64,000 bases of DNA, from the NCBI RefSeq assembly GCF_004784465.1, contig NZ_SRRU01000007.1, forward strand, positions 63,091 through 127,090, in the 5' to 3' direction. How positions within the stretch are numbered: position 1 is the first letter of the stretch; each line of letters begins with the position of its first letter. This stretch comes from Streptomyces griseoluteus (GTDB lineage: Bacteria > Actinomycetota > Actinomycetes > Streptomycetales > Streptomycetaceae). The notes below the pieces were generated by a model. The model saw only the letters and a program-made list of their open reading frames with translations, did not search any database and was not told the origin of the DNA. Shown piece by piece: positions 51,298 to 59,998 of the stretch. The position numbers and the translations under genes are program-made.

Positions 51298-51385
51298 TGG
51301 TGTCCGAGGGGGGACTTGAACCCCCACGCCCGATAAAGGGCACTAGCACCTCAAGCTAGCGCGTCTGCCATTCCGCCACCCGGAC
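51298..51385 (-). tRNA. tRNA-Leu (anticodon GAG)
   Basis: On the minus strand the acceptor GTCCGGG pairs with CTCGGAC, discriminator A, and CCA is encoded. The anticodon stem/loop CTAGC-TTGAGGT-GCTAG gives anticodon GAG (reads CUC/CUU). The long variable arm (TGCCCTTTATCGGGCG) and GGTTCAAGTCC T-loop confirm a class II leucine tRNA. Not the bldA tRNA, which has anticodon UAA. Confidence 0.96.
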
Positions 51386-51572
51386 AAGGTGTCTGTCGTG
51401 CGGGGTGTGCCCCGCGGCGACGAAGGAAACATTACCAGGCTTTCGAGGGTGTCCGATCACCCCCGGCCCGGCCCCCCGCTGTGTGAACGCCCTGTGGCGG
51501 GGTGGACGGGAACGGGCCGGGCAGGGGGAGGATGGGGGTGACCCACCAGCAGTGACAGCGGGAGGAAGCAGC

Positions 51573-52898
51573 GTGAGCGAGACGGACACGGCCAGGGGCG
51601 TCACCGGTGAGGACGAGGTCGTGGACCTCTGCCGCGAGCTGATCCGGTTCGACACCAGCAACTACGGCGACCACTCCGGCCCCGGCGAGCGCGCCGCCGC
51701 CGAGTACGTCGCCGGGAAGCTCGCCGAGGTCGGCCTGGAGCCCAAGATCTTCGAGTCGCATCCGGGGCGCGCGTCCACCGTCGCCCGCATCGAGGGCGAG
51801 GACCCCTCCCGGCCGGCACTGCTGATCCACGGCCACCTGGACGTCGTACCGGCCAACGCGGACGACTGGACTCACGACCCCTTCTCCGGCGAGATCGCCG
51901 ACGGGTGCGTGTGGGGGCGCGGGGCCGTCGACATGAAGGACATGGACGCGATGACCCTGGCGGTCGTCCGCGACCGGCTGCGCAGCGGGCGCAAGCCCCC
52001 GCGCGACATCGTCGTCGCCTTCCTCGCCGACGAGGAGGCGGGCGGCACCTACGGCGCCCGGTACCTGGTCGACAACCACCCCGAGCTGTTCGAAGGCGTC
52101 ACCGAGGCGATCAGCGAGGTCGGCGGGTTCTCCTTCACGGTGAACGAGCAGCGGCGGCTCTATCTGATCCAGACGGCCGAGAAGGGCATGCACTGGATGA
52201 AGCTGACCGTGGCCGGCACCGCCGGGCACGGTTCGATGATCCACCGGGACAACGCCATCACCGAGCTGTCCGAGGCGGTCGCCCGCGTCGGCCGCCACAA
52301 GTTCCCGGTACGGGTCACCAAGACCACCCGCGCCTTCCTGGACGAACTCGGCGACGCGCTCGGCACCGAACTCGACCCCGAGGACATGGAGTCGACCCTC
52401 GCCAGGCTCGGCGGCATCGCCAAGCTCATTGGCGCCACCCTCAGCAACACCGCCAACCCGACCCAGTTGACCGCCGGTTACAAGGTCAACGTCATCCCCG
52501 GCGAGGCCACCGCACACATCGACGGCCGGTTCCTGCCGGGCCATGAGGATGAGTTCCTCACCGACCTCGACCGGCTGCTGGGCCCGAACGTGCGGCGCTC
52601 GGACGTCCATGCGGACAAGGCCGTCGAAACCAGCTTCGACGGTGCCCTCGTGGAGGCCATGCAGTCCGCACTGCTGGCCGAGGACCCGATCGCGCGTGCG
52701 GTGCCGTACATGCTCTCCGGCGGTACGGACGCCAAGTCGTTCGACGACCTCGGTATCCGCGGCTTCGGCTTCGCGCCGCTCAAGCTGCCCCCGGAGCTGG
52801 ACTTCGCCGGGATGTTCCACGGCGTGGACGAGCGGGTTCCGGTCGACGGGCTGCAGTTCGGCGTGCGGGTGCTCGACCGGTTCATCGACGCCTCCTGA
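51573..52898 (+). CDS. M20-family metallopeptidase
   Basis: 441 residues. First zinc site HGHLDVVPA, bridging Asp in GRGAVDMKDMDAM, general base Glu pair in FLADEEAGGTYGA, dimerisation/lid domain with AGHGSM, and C-terminal His in MFHGVDER. The family hydrolyses dipeptides, acylated amino acids or succinyl-diaminopimelate. The substrate is not fixed; segments such as GRGAVDMKDM resemble the dipeptidase/ArgE group. A GGGAGGAAG ribosome site precedes the GTG. Confidence 0.93.
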   Translation: MSETDTARGVTGEDEVVDLCRELIRFDTSNYGDHSGPGERAAAEYVAGKLAEVGLEPKIFESHPGRASTVARIEGEDPSRPALLIHGHLDVVPANADDWTHDPFSGEIADGCVWGRGAVDMKDMDAMTLAVVRDRLRSGRKPPRDIVVAFLADEEAGGTYGARYLVDNHPELFEGVTEAISEVGGFSFTVNEQRRLYLIQTAEKGMHWMKLTVAGTAGHGSMIHRDNAITELSEAVARVGRHKFPVRVTKTTRAFLDELGDALGTELDPEDMESTLARLGGIAKLIGATLSNTANPTQLTAGYKVNVIPGEATAHIDGRFLPGHEDEFLTDLDRLLGPNVRRSDVHADKAVETSFDGALVEAMQSALLAEDPIARAVPYMLSGGTDAKSFDDLGIRGFGFAPLKLPPELDFAGMFHGVDERVPVDGLQFGVRVLDRFIDAS

Positions 52899-52967
52899 CG
52901 GACGCCGCCGTGGGTAATCAGGCAGGCGTACGAGATCAACTGAGAAGAGTGAATGCGACGATAAGCT

Positions 52968-52995
52968 CGTAGCTCGATTACTCCCTCCTCGTTAC
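52968..52995 (+). promoter_or_regulatory. Candidate sigma-BldN promoter of chpH
   Basis: CGTAGC (52968-52973) and CGTTAC (52990-52995) with a 16-base spacer, near the sigma-BldN consensus as I remember it (CGTAAC-N16-CGTTGA). chpH is a known BldN target in Streptomyces. The leader to the ATG would be about 45 bases. Confidence 0.6.
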
Positions 52996-53045
52996 TCGTG
53001 ATGTGACCCCGCACCTTGGGGCCGCCTTTCCAACTAGGAGGAATA

Positions 53046-53279
53046 ATGATCAAGAAGGTCGTCGCTGCCGCGGTTGCCACCGGTGGACTGGTCCTCGCGG
53101 GTGCGGGCATGGCCGCCGCCGACGCCGGTGCCGGCGGTGCCGCCGTGGGTTCGCCGGGCGTCCTGTCCGGCAATGTCGTCCAGGTGCCGGTGCACGTTCC
53201 GGTGAACGTCTGCGGCAACACGGTCGACGTGATCGGGCTCCTGAACCCCGCCTTCGGCAACGCCTGCGTCAACGACTGA
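53046..53279 (+). CDS. chpH: Short chaplin ChpH
   Basis: 77 residues: a signal peptide (MIKKVVAAAVATGGLVLAGAG ... AAADA) and one chaplin domain with [39 protein letters not shown], including the two conserved cysteines. Short chaplins are secreted and self-assemble into amyloid fibrils that lower surface tension and coat aerial hyphae. ChpC and ChpH lie together in S. coelicolor as here. AGGAGG precedes the ATG; a BldN-type promoter lies upstream. Confidence 0.97.
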   Translation: MIKKVVAAAVATGGLVLAGAGMAAADAGAGGAAVGSPGVLSGNVVQVPVHVPVNVCGNTVDVIGLLNPAFGNACVND

Positions 53280-53312
53280 CGTCAGCCCTTCACAAGGCGT
53301 CTTCAGCGAACC

Positions 53313-53352
53313 GTCGGCCCCGGAAGCGCGATTCCCGCGCTCCGGGGCCGAC
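53313..53352 (+). terminator. Strong hairpin between chpH and chpC
   Basis: A 17-bp stem with one bulged A: left arm 53313-53330 (GTCGGCCCCGGAAGCGCG), right arm 53336-53352, five-base loop. It would end most chpH transcripts before chpC. Confidence 0.8.
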
Positions 53353-53400
53353 CGGTTCCGCACCCAGTCGAAGCAGGTACATCCCAGGGGGGATCAGAAC

Positions 53401-54291
53401 ATGCGACAGGGCACCCGTAAGGGCCTGATGACGATGGCGGCCGCGACCGGAGTGATCGCGGCGGCCAGTGGATACGCGCACGCCGACGCGGGCGCGGCCG
53501 GCTCCGCCGCCCGCTCGCCCGGCGTGCTGTCCGGCAACACCGTGCAGGTCCCGGTCCACGTACCGGTGAACGCCTGCGGCAACACCGTCGACGTGGTGGG
53601 CCTGCTCAACCCGGCCGTCGGCAACGCCTGCGGCAACGGCGCGCGCGGTGCGTCGGGGGGAGCGCACGCGGGCGCCCGCACCACCGACTCACCGGGGGTC
53701 GGCTCCGGGAACACCGTCCAGGTGCCGGTGGACGTGCCGGTCAACCTGTGCGGGAACAGCGTCGATGTGATCGGCGTGGGGAATCCGGCCGGGGGCGATC
53801 AGTGCGGGAACGGGGGGCACGGGCGGGAGCATGGGACTCCGCCGGGCCGGCCCGGCAATCCGGGGACGCCGGGGCATCCGGGCCACCCCGGCGGACCCGG
53901 GCACCACGGGGACTGCCCGCCCGGACACCAGGGACACCACCCCGGTCACCCTGGGACTCCAGGCAACCCCGGCCACCCTGGGAACCCCGGCACTCCTGGG
54001 AACCCCGGCACTCCAGGCAACCCTGGGAATCCCGGTACGCCCGGCAACCCTGCGCACCCCGGAACTCCGGGCAGCCCCGGTCAGCCGAGCAACCCCGGCA
54101 CGCCCACCACCCCCTCCACCGGCGGGGGCCACACCCCGCAGGGGGCCTCCCAGGCCGGCTACGGCCACGCCTCAGGCGGGCAGCTCGCGCACACCGGTGA
54201 CGACCTGCCCCTCGGCCTCGCGCTGTCGGCCGGCGCGGGCGCGGTCCTCGCGGGCGCGGTCCTGTACCGCAAGGCGCGCAACGCGGCCTGA
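53401..54291 (+). CDS. chpC: Long, sortase-anchored chaplin ChpC with collagen-like stalk
   Basis: 296 residues. Signal peptide (about 1-29), chaplin domain 1 (about 36-78), chaplin domain 2 (about 96-138), each with two Cys, then residues about 147-236 made mostly of Gly-X-Pro triplets (such as [14 protein letters not shown]) with one extra Cys at 172, a short Ser/Gly region, the sortase signal LAHTG (262-266), a membrane helix and the tail RKARNAA. Long chaplins are covalently attached to the wall and serve as nucleators for short chaplins. The two chaplin domains and LAxTG make the assignment secure; the collagen-like stalk is the unusual part. GGGGGGA lies eight bases before the ATG. Confidence 0.96.
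   Translation: MRQGTRKGLMTMAAATGVIAAASGYAHADAGAAGSAARSPGVLSGNTVQVPVHVPVNACGNTVDVVGLLNPAVGNACGNGARGASGGAHAGARTTDSPGVGSGNTVQVPVDVPVNLCGNSVDVIGVGNPAGGDQCGNGGHGREHGTPPGRPGNPGTPGHPGHPGGPGHHGDCPPGHQGHHPGHPGTPGNPGHPGNPGTPGNPGTPGNPGNPGTPGNPAHPGTPGSPGQPSNPGTPTTPSTGGGHTPQGASQAGYGHASGGQLAHTGDDLPLGLALSAGAGAVLAGAVLYRKARNAA
53868..54108. repeat. Gly-X-Pro-coding imperfect tandem repeat in chpC
   Basis: Nine-base units of the type GGN-NNN-CCN repeat in irregular order, with near-identical copies such as GGGAACCCCGGCACTCC and GGGAATCCCGGTACGCC. Such DNA expands and contracts easily, so stalk length may vary between strains. Confidence 0.75.
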
Positions 54292-54332
54292 CCCGACGGG
54301 CCACCCGTAAGAGCCGGCCACTCGCAGGACGG

Positions 54333-54366
54333 AGCGGGCCCCTGCCGCAGGACGGCGGGGCCCGCT
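54333..54366. terminator. Bidirectional terminator between chpC and DUF5703 gene
   Basis: AGCGGGCCCC (54333-54342) and GGGGCCCGCT (54357-54366) form a 10-bp stem, within which TGCCG/CGGC can extend pairing. It lies between convergent genes. Confidence 0.7.
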
Positions 54367-54385
54367 TCCGGTCATGTGCTCCCGC

Positions 54386-54574
54386 TCACCACGTGGCCCG
54401 CACCTGGCGGATGATCCGCCGGCGCAACCGCACCCTGCGGCTGCCGTCGCGCATGAGGCTCAGTCGGTCCAACTCCCAGTGTCCGTACTCGGCATGGTCC
54501 GTGAGTAGACGCGTCGCCTCCTTGCGGGACACCCCGCGGGGGACGTACACGTCGACAAATTCGTATTCCGGCAT
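54386..54574 (-). CDS. DUF5703-family small protein
   Basis: 62 residues: MPEYEFVDVYVPRGVSRKEATRLLTDHAEYGHWELDRL with a strongly basic tail (SRRVRLRRRIIRQVRATW). I recognise this as a small actinobacterial family of unknown role. No signal or membrane helix. The pattern of alternating beta and helix plus the basic tail could suit nucleic-acid binding, which is inference only. Confidence 0.85.
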   Translation of the reverse strand: MPEYEFVDVYVPRGVSRKEATRLLTDHAEYGHWELDRLSLMRDGSRRVRLRRRIIRQVRATW

Positions 54575-54621
54575 CGCATCTATTGTGCGGGCTGGTGCCC
54601 GGTACGGATAGCGTCTGCACT

Positions 54622-55317
54622 ATGTCTGATGCTGCGCAGCCCACCGCTGCCGAGGTACGCGCCGCCGCCGAGGCGGTCAAGACCGCGCTCGACCGCCACC
54701 TGGCGGCCGTCGAACGCAGGACGGGTGACGACGACCCGGCCGTCCACGAGGCGTTCAATCAGCTTGCGGCGGCCGGCGAGGTGTACGACGAGCTGCTCTA
54801 CGACCGCTACGACGAGGTCACCCCCTTCGAGATCCCCGGAGCCGACGACTCGCTGCCGCCGTACACGGGCCCGGAGGAGCCCCACGCCGTCAGCGTCCTG
54901 ATCCGCCGCGACTACACGGTGGCCGAGCCCCCGCGGCTGCTGGCCCAGGCCCAGCGGGTGGAGGCCGCCGAGTTCGAGGACGCCCTCACCGAGGACGACA
55001 CCGCGAACACGGTCCCCGGCGCGCTGGGCATCCTGTTCGGCGAGTTCGAGCCGGACGAGATCGCGTCCCGGCACCGTGAGTTCGGTCTCGCGGAGGGTGA
55101 CTCCACCCTCTGGGTCACCGCGGCGGAGGAGGCGGCCGAGCCCGGCGAATGGCTGGAGGCCCCGTTCGAGGAGGCCGACCCGCAGCATGTGATCTGCCGC
55201 TTCGACGTCAGCGCGGTCTTCGACCGGGACGACAGCGACGACGACGCCGACGTGCCGGGCACGCTCCTGGAAGAGCTGGCCGACGACGATCTGGAGCCGC
55301 TCGACCGCGACCGGTGA
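54622..55317 (+). CDS. Conserved acidic hypothetical protein
   Basis: 231 residues, very acidic (many Asp/Glu, ending VPGTLLEELADDDLEPLDRDR), cytoplasmic. N-terminal helix pair (AAEVRAAAEAVKTALDRHLAAVERR ... HEAFNQLAAAGEVYDELLYDRYDEVTPFEIPG) then a mixed domain with VSVLIRRDYTV and ILFGEFEPDEIASRHREFGLAEG. Widespread in Streptomyces as far as I recall, without a known function. No ribosome site is visible at the ATG, so the mRNA may be leaderless. It diverges from the DUF5703 gene and ends at a very strong terminator. Confidence 0.8.
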   Translation: MSDAAQPTAAEVRAAAEAVKTALDRHLAAVERRTGDDDPAVHEAFNQLAAAGEVYDELLYDRYDEVTPFEIPGADDSLPPYTGPEEPHAVSVLIRRDYTVAEPPRLLAQAQRVEAAEFEDALTEDDTANTVPGALGILFGEFEPDEIASRHREFGLAEGDSTLWVTAAEEAAEPGEWLEAPFEEADPQHVICRFDVSAVFDRDDSDDDADVPGTLLEELADDDLEPLDRDR

Positions 55318-55322
55318 ACGCG

Positions 55323-55364
55323 CGGCGGTGCCCGTACCGGAGCACTCCGGTACGGGCACCGCCG
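55323..55364. terminator. 19-bp perfect bidirectional terminator
   Basis: Arms 55323-55341 and 55346-55364 (GCCCGTACCGGA core) are perfectly complementary with loop GCAC, just after one stop codon and before the convergent stop of the RecD2-like gene. Confidence 0.9.
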
Positions 55365-55373
55365 TGTCCGGGC

Positions 55374-57770
55374 TCAGCCCGCCGGAGGGAGCTGCACGCG
55401 CAGCAGCGTCCGCAGCCGGGTCGTACGCGGCTTGGCCACGCTCTCCGCGACCGCCCTCGGCAGCGCCTGCTCCACACCGTGGACGACGGACAGGTGCCGG
55501 TCCGCCCGGCCGAACGCGGTGTACACCCACGGCCTGGTCAGCACGTTCGCCGCGTCACCGGGGAGCACCACCACGGCGGCGGGCCAGCGGCCGCCCACCG
55601 CCTGGTGCGCGGTCAGCGCCCAGCCGTGCCTGACCCGGCTCTCCACCAGCTCCCGGGGGACGACCACGGGCGCGCCCGCGCACTCCAGGTGCAGCCCCTC
55701 CGCGTCCGCGCGGACCACACGCCCCGGCACCGTACGGCCCGGCGCGGGGGAGTGGACGATCCGGTCGCCGGGGTCGAAGCCGCCGAAGCGGCCGGGGCCG
55801 GGGTTCAGCCGCTCCTTCAGGACCGTGTTGAGCGCGCGGGTGCCGGCGGCGCCGCCGTGGCCCGGCGTGATCACCACTGTCTCCTCGGGCGGGACCCCGA
55901 ACGCGCGCGGCACCGAGTCAGCGACCAGCTGCACGGTGCGGTGCACCGCCTCGCCCGCGTCCCGGACCGGGACGATCACGATCTCCTTGCCGGGTGCCTC
56001 GACCTGGACCAGCTCGCCCACCCCGATGCCCGAGACCAGTTCACCGAGCGGGCCGGGGTCGGGGACGCGGGAGGCGACCTGCGGGCAGGCGGGGACGGCG
56101 AGCAGGTCGGCGAAGACCCGGCCCGGACCGGCCGACCACAGCACCGCGGGGTCGCCGCTGAGCACGAGGCGTGCGCCGTCGGGCAGCGACTCGGCCAGCA
56201 TCGCGGCGGCCTCCACGTCCAGCTGGGGCGCGTCCAGGACGATCAGCAGGTCCAGGTCCAGCGCGCCCTCCGCGTCGCGGCCCGGGCCCGAGGCGCCGGA
56301 CAGCAGGCCCGCGACCGTGCCCACGGCTCCGCCGGGCTCCTCGCCCAGGTACGCGGCGAGGCGCCGGGCGCCGTCGGGGGTGTGGCAGACCGCGAACGCG
56401 CGCAGGCCCGCCGCGCGGGCGGCGCCGAGCAGCGCGGCGGGTTCGGATCGGGCCGCCTCGCCGCCGGTGTGCAGTACCAGGCCGTGCCCGGCGACCTGGC
56501 GGGCCAGGTCGGCCGCGCCCCTGGTCAGCGCGCCCACGGCCGCCTCCCAGGGCTCCTCGGTCTCCTTGGGCACCGAGTTCACCAGCCGGGCCAGCGCGTC
56601 CGCGAGGCTCTCCTCGGCGAGGGCGTACCGCTCCAGACCGGCGAGGACACGGACCGGGACCTCCTCCTCGTCCGTCCCGGCCGCGGCCGACTGGGCTCCG
56701 GGTTCCTCCAGGGCGTCCTGGAAGACCAGGGCGTCGCCCTCCGCGAGCGCGCTCTGCACCGCCTCGTCGGGGTCCGGCACCGTCCGCTTGCCGAGAGCCT
56801 CGGTGAGGGCGGGCAGGTCCAGCGCGGTGTGCCCGGCGACGGCGGCCTGCTCCAGCAGCCACACCGTCAGCGCGCGCCCGCGCCGCTCGTCGTCCGGACG
56901 GCACTCCGCGCCCAGCAGGGCCCGCGCGAACCCGTCCGCCTGCTCCGGCCGCACTCCCGCGACCCGCAGCAACTGCCAGGGATCGGCGCGCAGCGTGTCC
57001 TCGGCACCGTCCCCGAGGGCGGCCGCCGCCTGCGGCGCCAACGCCTCCGGCGCTCCACCCTCGGCAAGCACCGCCCACACCGCCCCCACGGTCTCCGCGT
57101 CCGGCGCGGCCGTCACCGGCACGGGCTCCGGTCGCCGCACCGGCTCCGGCGCGGGCCGCCGGGGCGCGGGAGCGGCCTCGACGAAGGTGGGCGCGCTCGC
57201 CTTCTCCCCGCTCTCCACGGCCCGCACGGCGGCCAGCAGATCAGCCGCCCTGCCGCTCAGCTTCCCCCCGCTCTCCACAGGCCCCTGCCGCTCCGCCTTG
57301 CGCCGGGCGATCCGCTCCCGCTCCACCCGCTGAGCAGCCAACTCGGCTTCAGCCTCGGAGGGAGCACTCGCACCCTCAGCGGAGCCCGACGCACCGGCCT
57401 CGGCCGCCGGGCCGCCGTTCTCCACGTCGCCGGCGTCCACTTCGGCTCCGCCGTCCCCGGTCCCGGAGACCGCGCCCGCGTCTTCGGGGGCCCCGGCGGA
57501 CGGCGTCCGGGCAGACGCATCGGCGCCGTCCGTGCGGCCACCGCTCCTCGGCTCACCGTCGTCCGGCGCGCCGGCATCGTCCCGGCGGTCGCCGGCCGTC
57601 TCGGCCGCCTGGGCAGTGGGCTCCGCACCGCCCCCGGACACCTCGGCCCCGCCGTCCCCGGCAGCCCCCGTCGCGACTTCCGTCGCTCCGCCGGAGGTGC
57701 CCTCGGCCGGGGTGGGGGCCGGGGAAGCGGCCCCTTCCGTGTCGCCGGCAGGCGTCTGCTCCGTGGTCAC
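55374..57770 (-). CDS. RecD2-like SF1B helicase homologue with degenerate ATPase motifs
   Basis: 798 residues. The N-terminal 250 or so residues are Ala/Glu/Pro-rich and disordered. The remainder follows the RecD2 plan: helix-hairpin-helix-type region (VWAVLAEGGAPEALAPQAAAALG ... PWQLLRVAGVRPEQADGFARALLG), then the helicase core. The Walker A (normally GGPGTGKT) reads LHTGGEAARSEP near residue 433, Walker B DEAS reads LDAPQLD near 511, GDPDQLPSVGPG reads SGDPAVLWSAGPG near 543, and TVHKSQG reads TAHQAVGGRWPA near 725. ATP hydrolysis therefore looks lost. GTG overlaps the aldo/keto reductase stop. It may be a structural DNA-repair or DNA-binding factor. Confidence 0.82.
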   Translation of the reverse strand: MTTEQTPAGDTEGAASPAPTPAEGTSGGATEVATGAAGDGGAEVSGGGAEPTAQAAETAGDRRDDAGAPDDGEPRSGGRTDGADASARTPSAGAPEDAGAVSGTGDGGAEVDAGDVENGGPAAEAGASGSAEGASAPSEAEAELAAQRVERERIARRKAERQGPVESGGKLSGRAADLLAAVRAVESGEKASAPTFVEAAPAPRRPAPEPVRRPEPVPVTAAPDAETVGAVWAVLAEGGAPEALAPQAAAALGDGAEDTLRADPWQLLRVAGVRPEQADGFARALLGAECRPDDERRGRALTVWLLEQAAVAGHTALDLPALTEALGKRTVPDPDEAVQSALAEGDALVFQDALEEPGAQSAAAGTDEEEVPVRVLAGLERYALAEESLADALARLVNSVPKETEEPWEAAVGALTRGAADLARQVAGHGLVLHTGGEAARSEPAALLGAARAAGLRAFAVCHTPDGARRLAAYLGEEPGGAVGTVAGLLSGASGPGRDAEGALDLDLLIVLDAPQLDVEAAAMLAESLPDGARLVLSGDPAVLWSAGPGRVFADLLAVPACPQVASRVPDPGPLGELVSGIGVGELVQVEAPGKEIVIVPVRDAGEAVHRTVQLVADSVPRAFGVPPEETVVITPGHGGAAGTRALNTVLKERLNPGPGRFGGFDPGDRIVHSPAPGRTVPGRVVRADAEGLHLECAGAPVVVPRELVESRVRHGWALTAHQAVGGRWPAAVVVLPGDAANVLTRPWVYTAFGRADRHLSVVHGVEQALPRAVAESVAKPRTTRLRTLLRVQLPPAG

Positions 57771-58750
57771 AGGGTGCTCCAGTCGTGATCGGGGTAGCGG
57801 TGCACCGGGGCCGACACGTCGTCCAGCGCCCGGCAGATCTCGTCAGGAAGACTAAGCGCCTCCACTGACAACGCCGCCGCGAGCTGCCGTGCGTTGCGCG
57901 CGCCGACGACCGGGGCGGTGACACCGGGTCTGTCCCGGACCCAGGCGAGGGCCACCTGGAGCGGGGTCACCGCGAGCCCGTCGGCGGCCGTGCTGACCGC
58001 GTCCACGATCCGGCTCGCGGTGTCGTCGAGATACGGCTCGACGAAAGGCGCCATGTGCTCGGAGGCACCGCGCGAGTCGGACGGCACACCGCCCCGGTAC
58101 TTCCCGGTCAGCACGCCCCGGCCCAGCGGGGAGGAGGGCAGCAGGCCGACGCCGAGGTCGAGCGCGGCGGGGAGCACCTCGCGCTCGGCGCCCCGCTGGA
58201 GCAGGGAGTACTCGAGCTGGGTCCCGGCCAGCCGGGTACGGACGCCCGGCGCGGCGAGCTGCCAGGTGGCGGCCTTGGCGAGCTGCCAGCCGCAGAAGTT
58301 GGACACCCCCGCGTACCGCGCGCGCCCGCTGCTGACCGCGAGGTCGAGCGCCTGGAGCGTCTCCTCCAGGGGGGTGGAGGGGTCATGGCAGTGGATGTGC
58401 CACAGGTCGACATGGTCGGTGCCCAGCCGCTCCAGCGAGGCGTCGAGCGCGGCGAGCAGATGCCCGCGGGAGCCGTCGGCCGGGCGGTCGGGATCGGGCA
58501 CGCTGCCGGCCTTGGTGGAGATCACCAGGTCCTCGCGGGGCACCAGGGAGTCCGTCAACCGCCCGAGCAGATACTCGGCCGCCCCGTCGCCGTACACGTC
58601 CGCGGTGTCGACGAGGGTGCCGCCCGCTTCCCAGAACGCCTTCAGCATGTCCGCGGCGTCGTGCTCCTCGGTGTCCCGGCCCCAGGTGAGGGTGCCGAGT
58701 CCGATCCGGGACACGCGCAGGCCGGTACGGCCGAGATGCCTCTGCTCCAT
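57767..58750 (-). CDS. Aldo/keto reductase
   Basis: 327 residues. TIM-barrel AKR with LGTLTWGRDTEE near the start, catalytic Asp-Tyr-Lys-His set in LVDTADVYGDGAAEYLLG, VISTKAG and DLWHIHCHDPSTPLEETLQALD, and the NADPH site near APVVGARNARQLAAAL. It reduces carbonyls or oxidises alcohols with NADP(H); the natural substrate is open. Its stop overlaps the start of the RecD2-like gene by four bases, so the two are co-translated despite unrelated functions. Confidence 0.93.
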   Translation of the reverse strand: MEQRHLGRTGLRVSRIGLGTLTWGRDTEEHDAADMLKAFWEAGGTLVDTADVYGDGAAEYLLGRLTDSLVPREDLVISTKAGSVPDPDRPADGSRGHLLAALDASLERLGTDHVDLWHIHCHDPSTPLEETLQALDLAVSSGRARYAGVSNFCGWQLAKAATWQLAAPGVRTRLAGTQLEYSLLQRGAEREVLPAALDLGVGLLPSSPLGRGVLTGKYRGGVPSDSRGASEHMAPFVEPYLDDTASRIVDAVSTAADGLAVTPLQVALAWVRDRPGVTAPVVGARNARQLAAALSVEALSLPDEICRALDDVSAPVHRYPDHDWSTL

Positions 58751-58920
58751 GAGCGCGAGATTACTGGCCAGAGCTGCTGCCGTGGGTTGCCTGTGGACAA
58801 CGGGACCCGGCCGCGACACCCGGCCGGAACACCCCCGTGACACCCGGCCGGGGTGGGCCGCGCGGGAAAGGATCGCTAAGGTCGGCCGCAGATACGTTAC
58901 TTGCGAGTAAGGGGATCGGC

Positions 58921-59976
58921 ATGCAGCTCGGGATCAACCTCGGCTACTGGGGCGCCGGGATGGACGGGGACAACCTGGCCGTGGCGCAGGAGGCCGACCG
59001 GCTCGGCTACAGCGTCTGCTGGGCCGCCGAGGCGTACGGCTCCGACGCCGCCACGGTGCTCACCTGGGTCGCCGCGCAGACGGAGCGGATCGACGTGGGC
59101 TCCGCGATCTTCCAGATCCCGGCCCGCCAGCCCGCCATGACGGCGATGACCGCGGCGACCCTGGACTCCCTGTCCGGCGGCCGCTTCCGCCTCGGCCTCG
59201 GCGTCTCCGGCCCCCAGGTCTCCGAGGGCTGGTACGGCGTCAAGTTCGACAAGCCGCTCGCCCGCACCCGCGAGTACGTGGACATCGTCCGCAAGGCGAT
59301 GACCCGCGACCGCCTGTCGTACGAGGGTGAGCACTGGACGCTGCCGCTGCCCGGCGGCCCCGGCAAGCCGCTCAAGCTGACCGTGCACCCCCAGCGCGAG
59401 CACATCCCGCTCTACATCGCCGCCATCGGCCCGAAGAACCTGGAGCAGACCGGCGAGATCGCCGACGGCGCCCTGCTGATCTTCCCCTCCGCCGAGCACC
59501 TGGAGGACACCGCCGTCTCCTACCTGCGCGCGGGCCGGGAGAAGGCGGGCAAGACCCTCGACGGCTTCGACATCTGCCCCACCGTGCCGCTCGCGCTCGG
59601 CGAGGACGCCGACGTGACCCGGCTCGCGGACACCTTCCGTCCCTACACCGCGCTCTACGTGGGCGGCATGGGCAGCCGCAAGCAGAACTTCTACAACCGG
59701 CTCGCCCAGCGCATGGGGTACGAGAAGGAGGCCGCCGAGATCCAGGACAAGTACCTGGCCGGTGACAAGGACGGCGCCGCGGCCGCCATCCCGCACGACC
59801 TCATCGACAAGACCACCCTGCTCGGCTCGGTGGACCGCATCGCCGACCGGATGGCGGCCTATGCGGCGGCCGGCGTCACGACTCTCACCCTCGCCCCGGC
59901 CGGCTTCACCCTGGAGGAGCGGCTCGCGGCCCTGCGCGGCGGCGCCGAGGCCCTGGAGCGCGCCGGCCTCGCCTGA
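58921..59976 (+). CDS. LLM-class F420-dependent oxidoreductase
   Basis: 351 residues. Luciferase-like barrel: MQLGINLGYWGAGMDG, AQEADRLGYSVCWAAEAYGSDAATVLTWVAAQTERIDVGSAIFQIPARQPAMTAMTAATLDSLSGGRFRLGLGVSGPQVSEGWYG is the F420-type LLM signature. Such enzymes transfer hydride to or from coenzyme F420 on varied substrates. Monocistronic: AAGGGGATC precedes the ATG and a hairpin follows the stop. Confidence 0.93.
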   Translation: MQLGINLGYWGAGMDGDNLAVAQEADRLGYSVCWAAEAYGSDAATVLTWVAAQTERIDVGSAIFQIPARQPAMTAMTAATLDSLSGGRFRLGLGVSGPQVSEGWYGVKFDKPLARTREYVDIVRKAMTRDRLSYEGEHWTLPLPGGPGKPLKLTVHPQREHIPLYIAAIGPKNLEQTGEIADGALLIFPSAEHLEDTAVSYLRAGREKAGKTLDGFDICPTVPLALGEDADVTRLADTFRPYTALYVGGMGSRKQNFYNRLAQRMGYEKEAAEIQDKYLAGDKDGAAAAIPHDLIDKTTLLGSVDRIADRMAAYAAAGVTTLTLAPAGFTLEERLAALRGGAEALERAGLA

Positions 59977-59998
59977 CGCCGGCCGGGGGAGAGGCTCG

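Noticed and set aside
53868-54108. Repeat block as a CRISPR array
   Set aside because: The repeats are nine-base codon triplets in frame within chpC, with no direct repeat/spacer structure and no cas genes.
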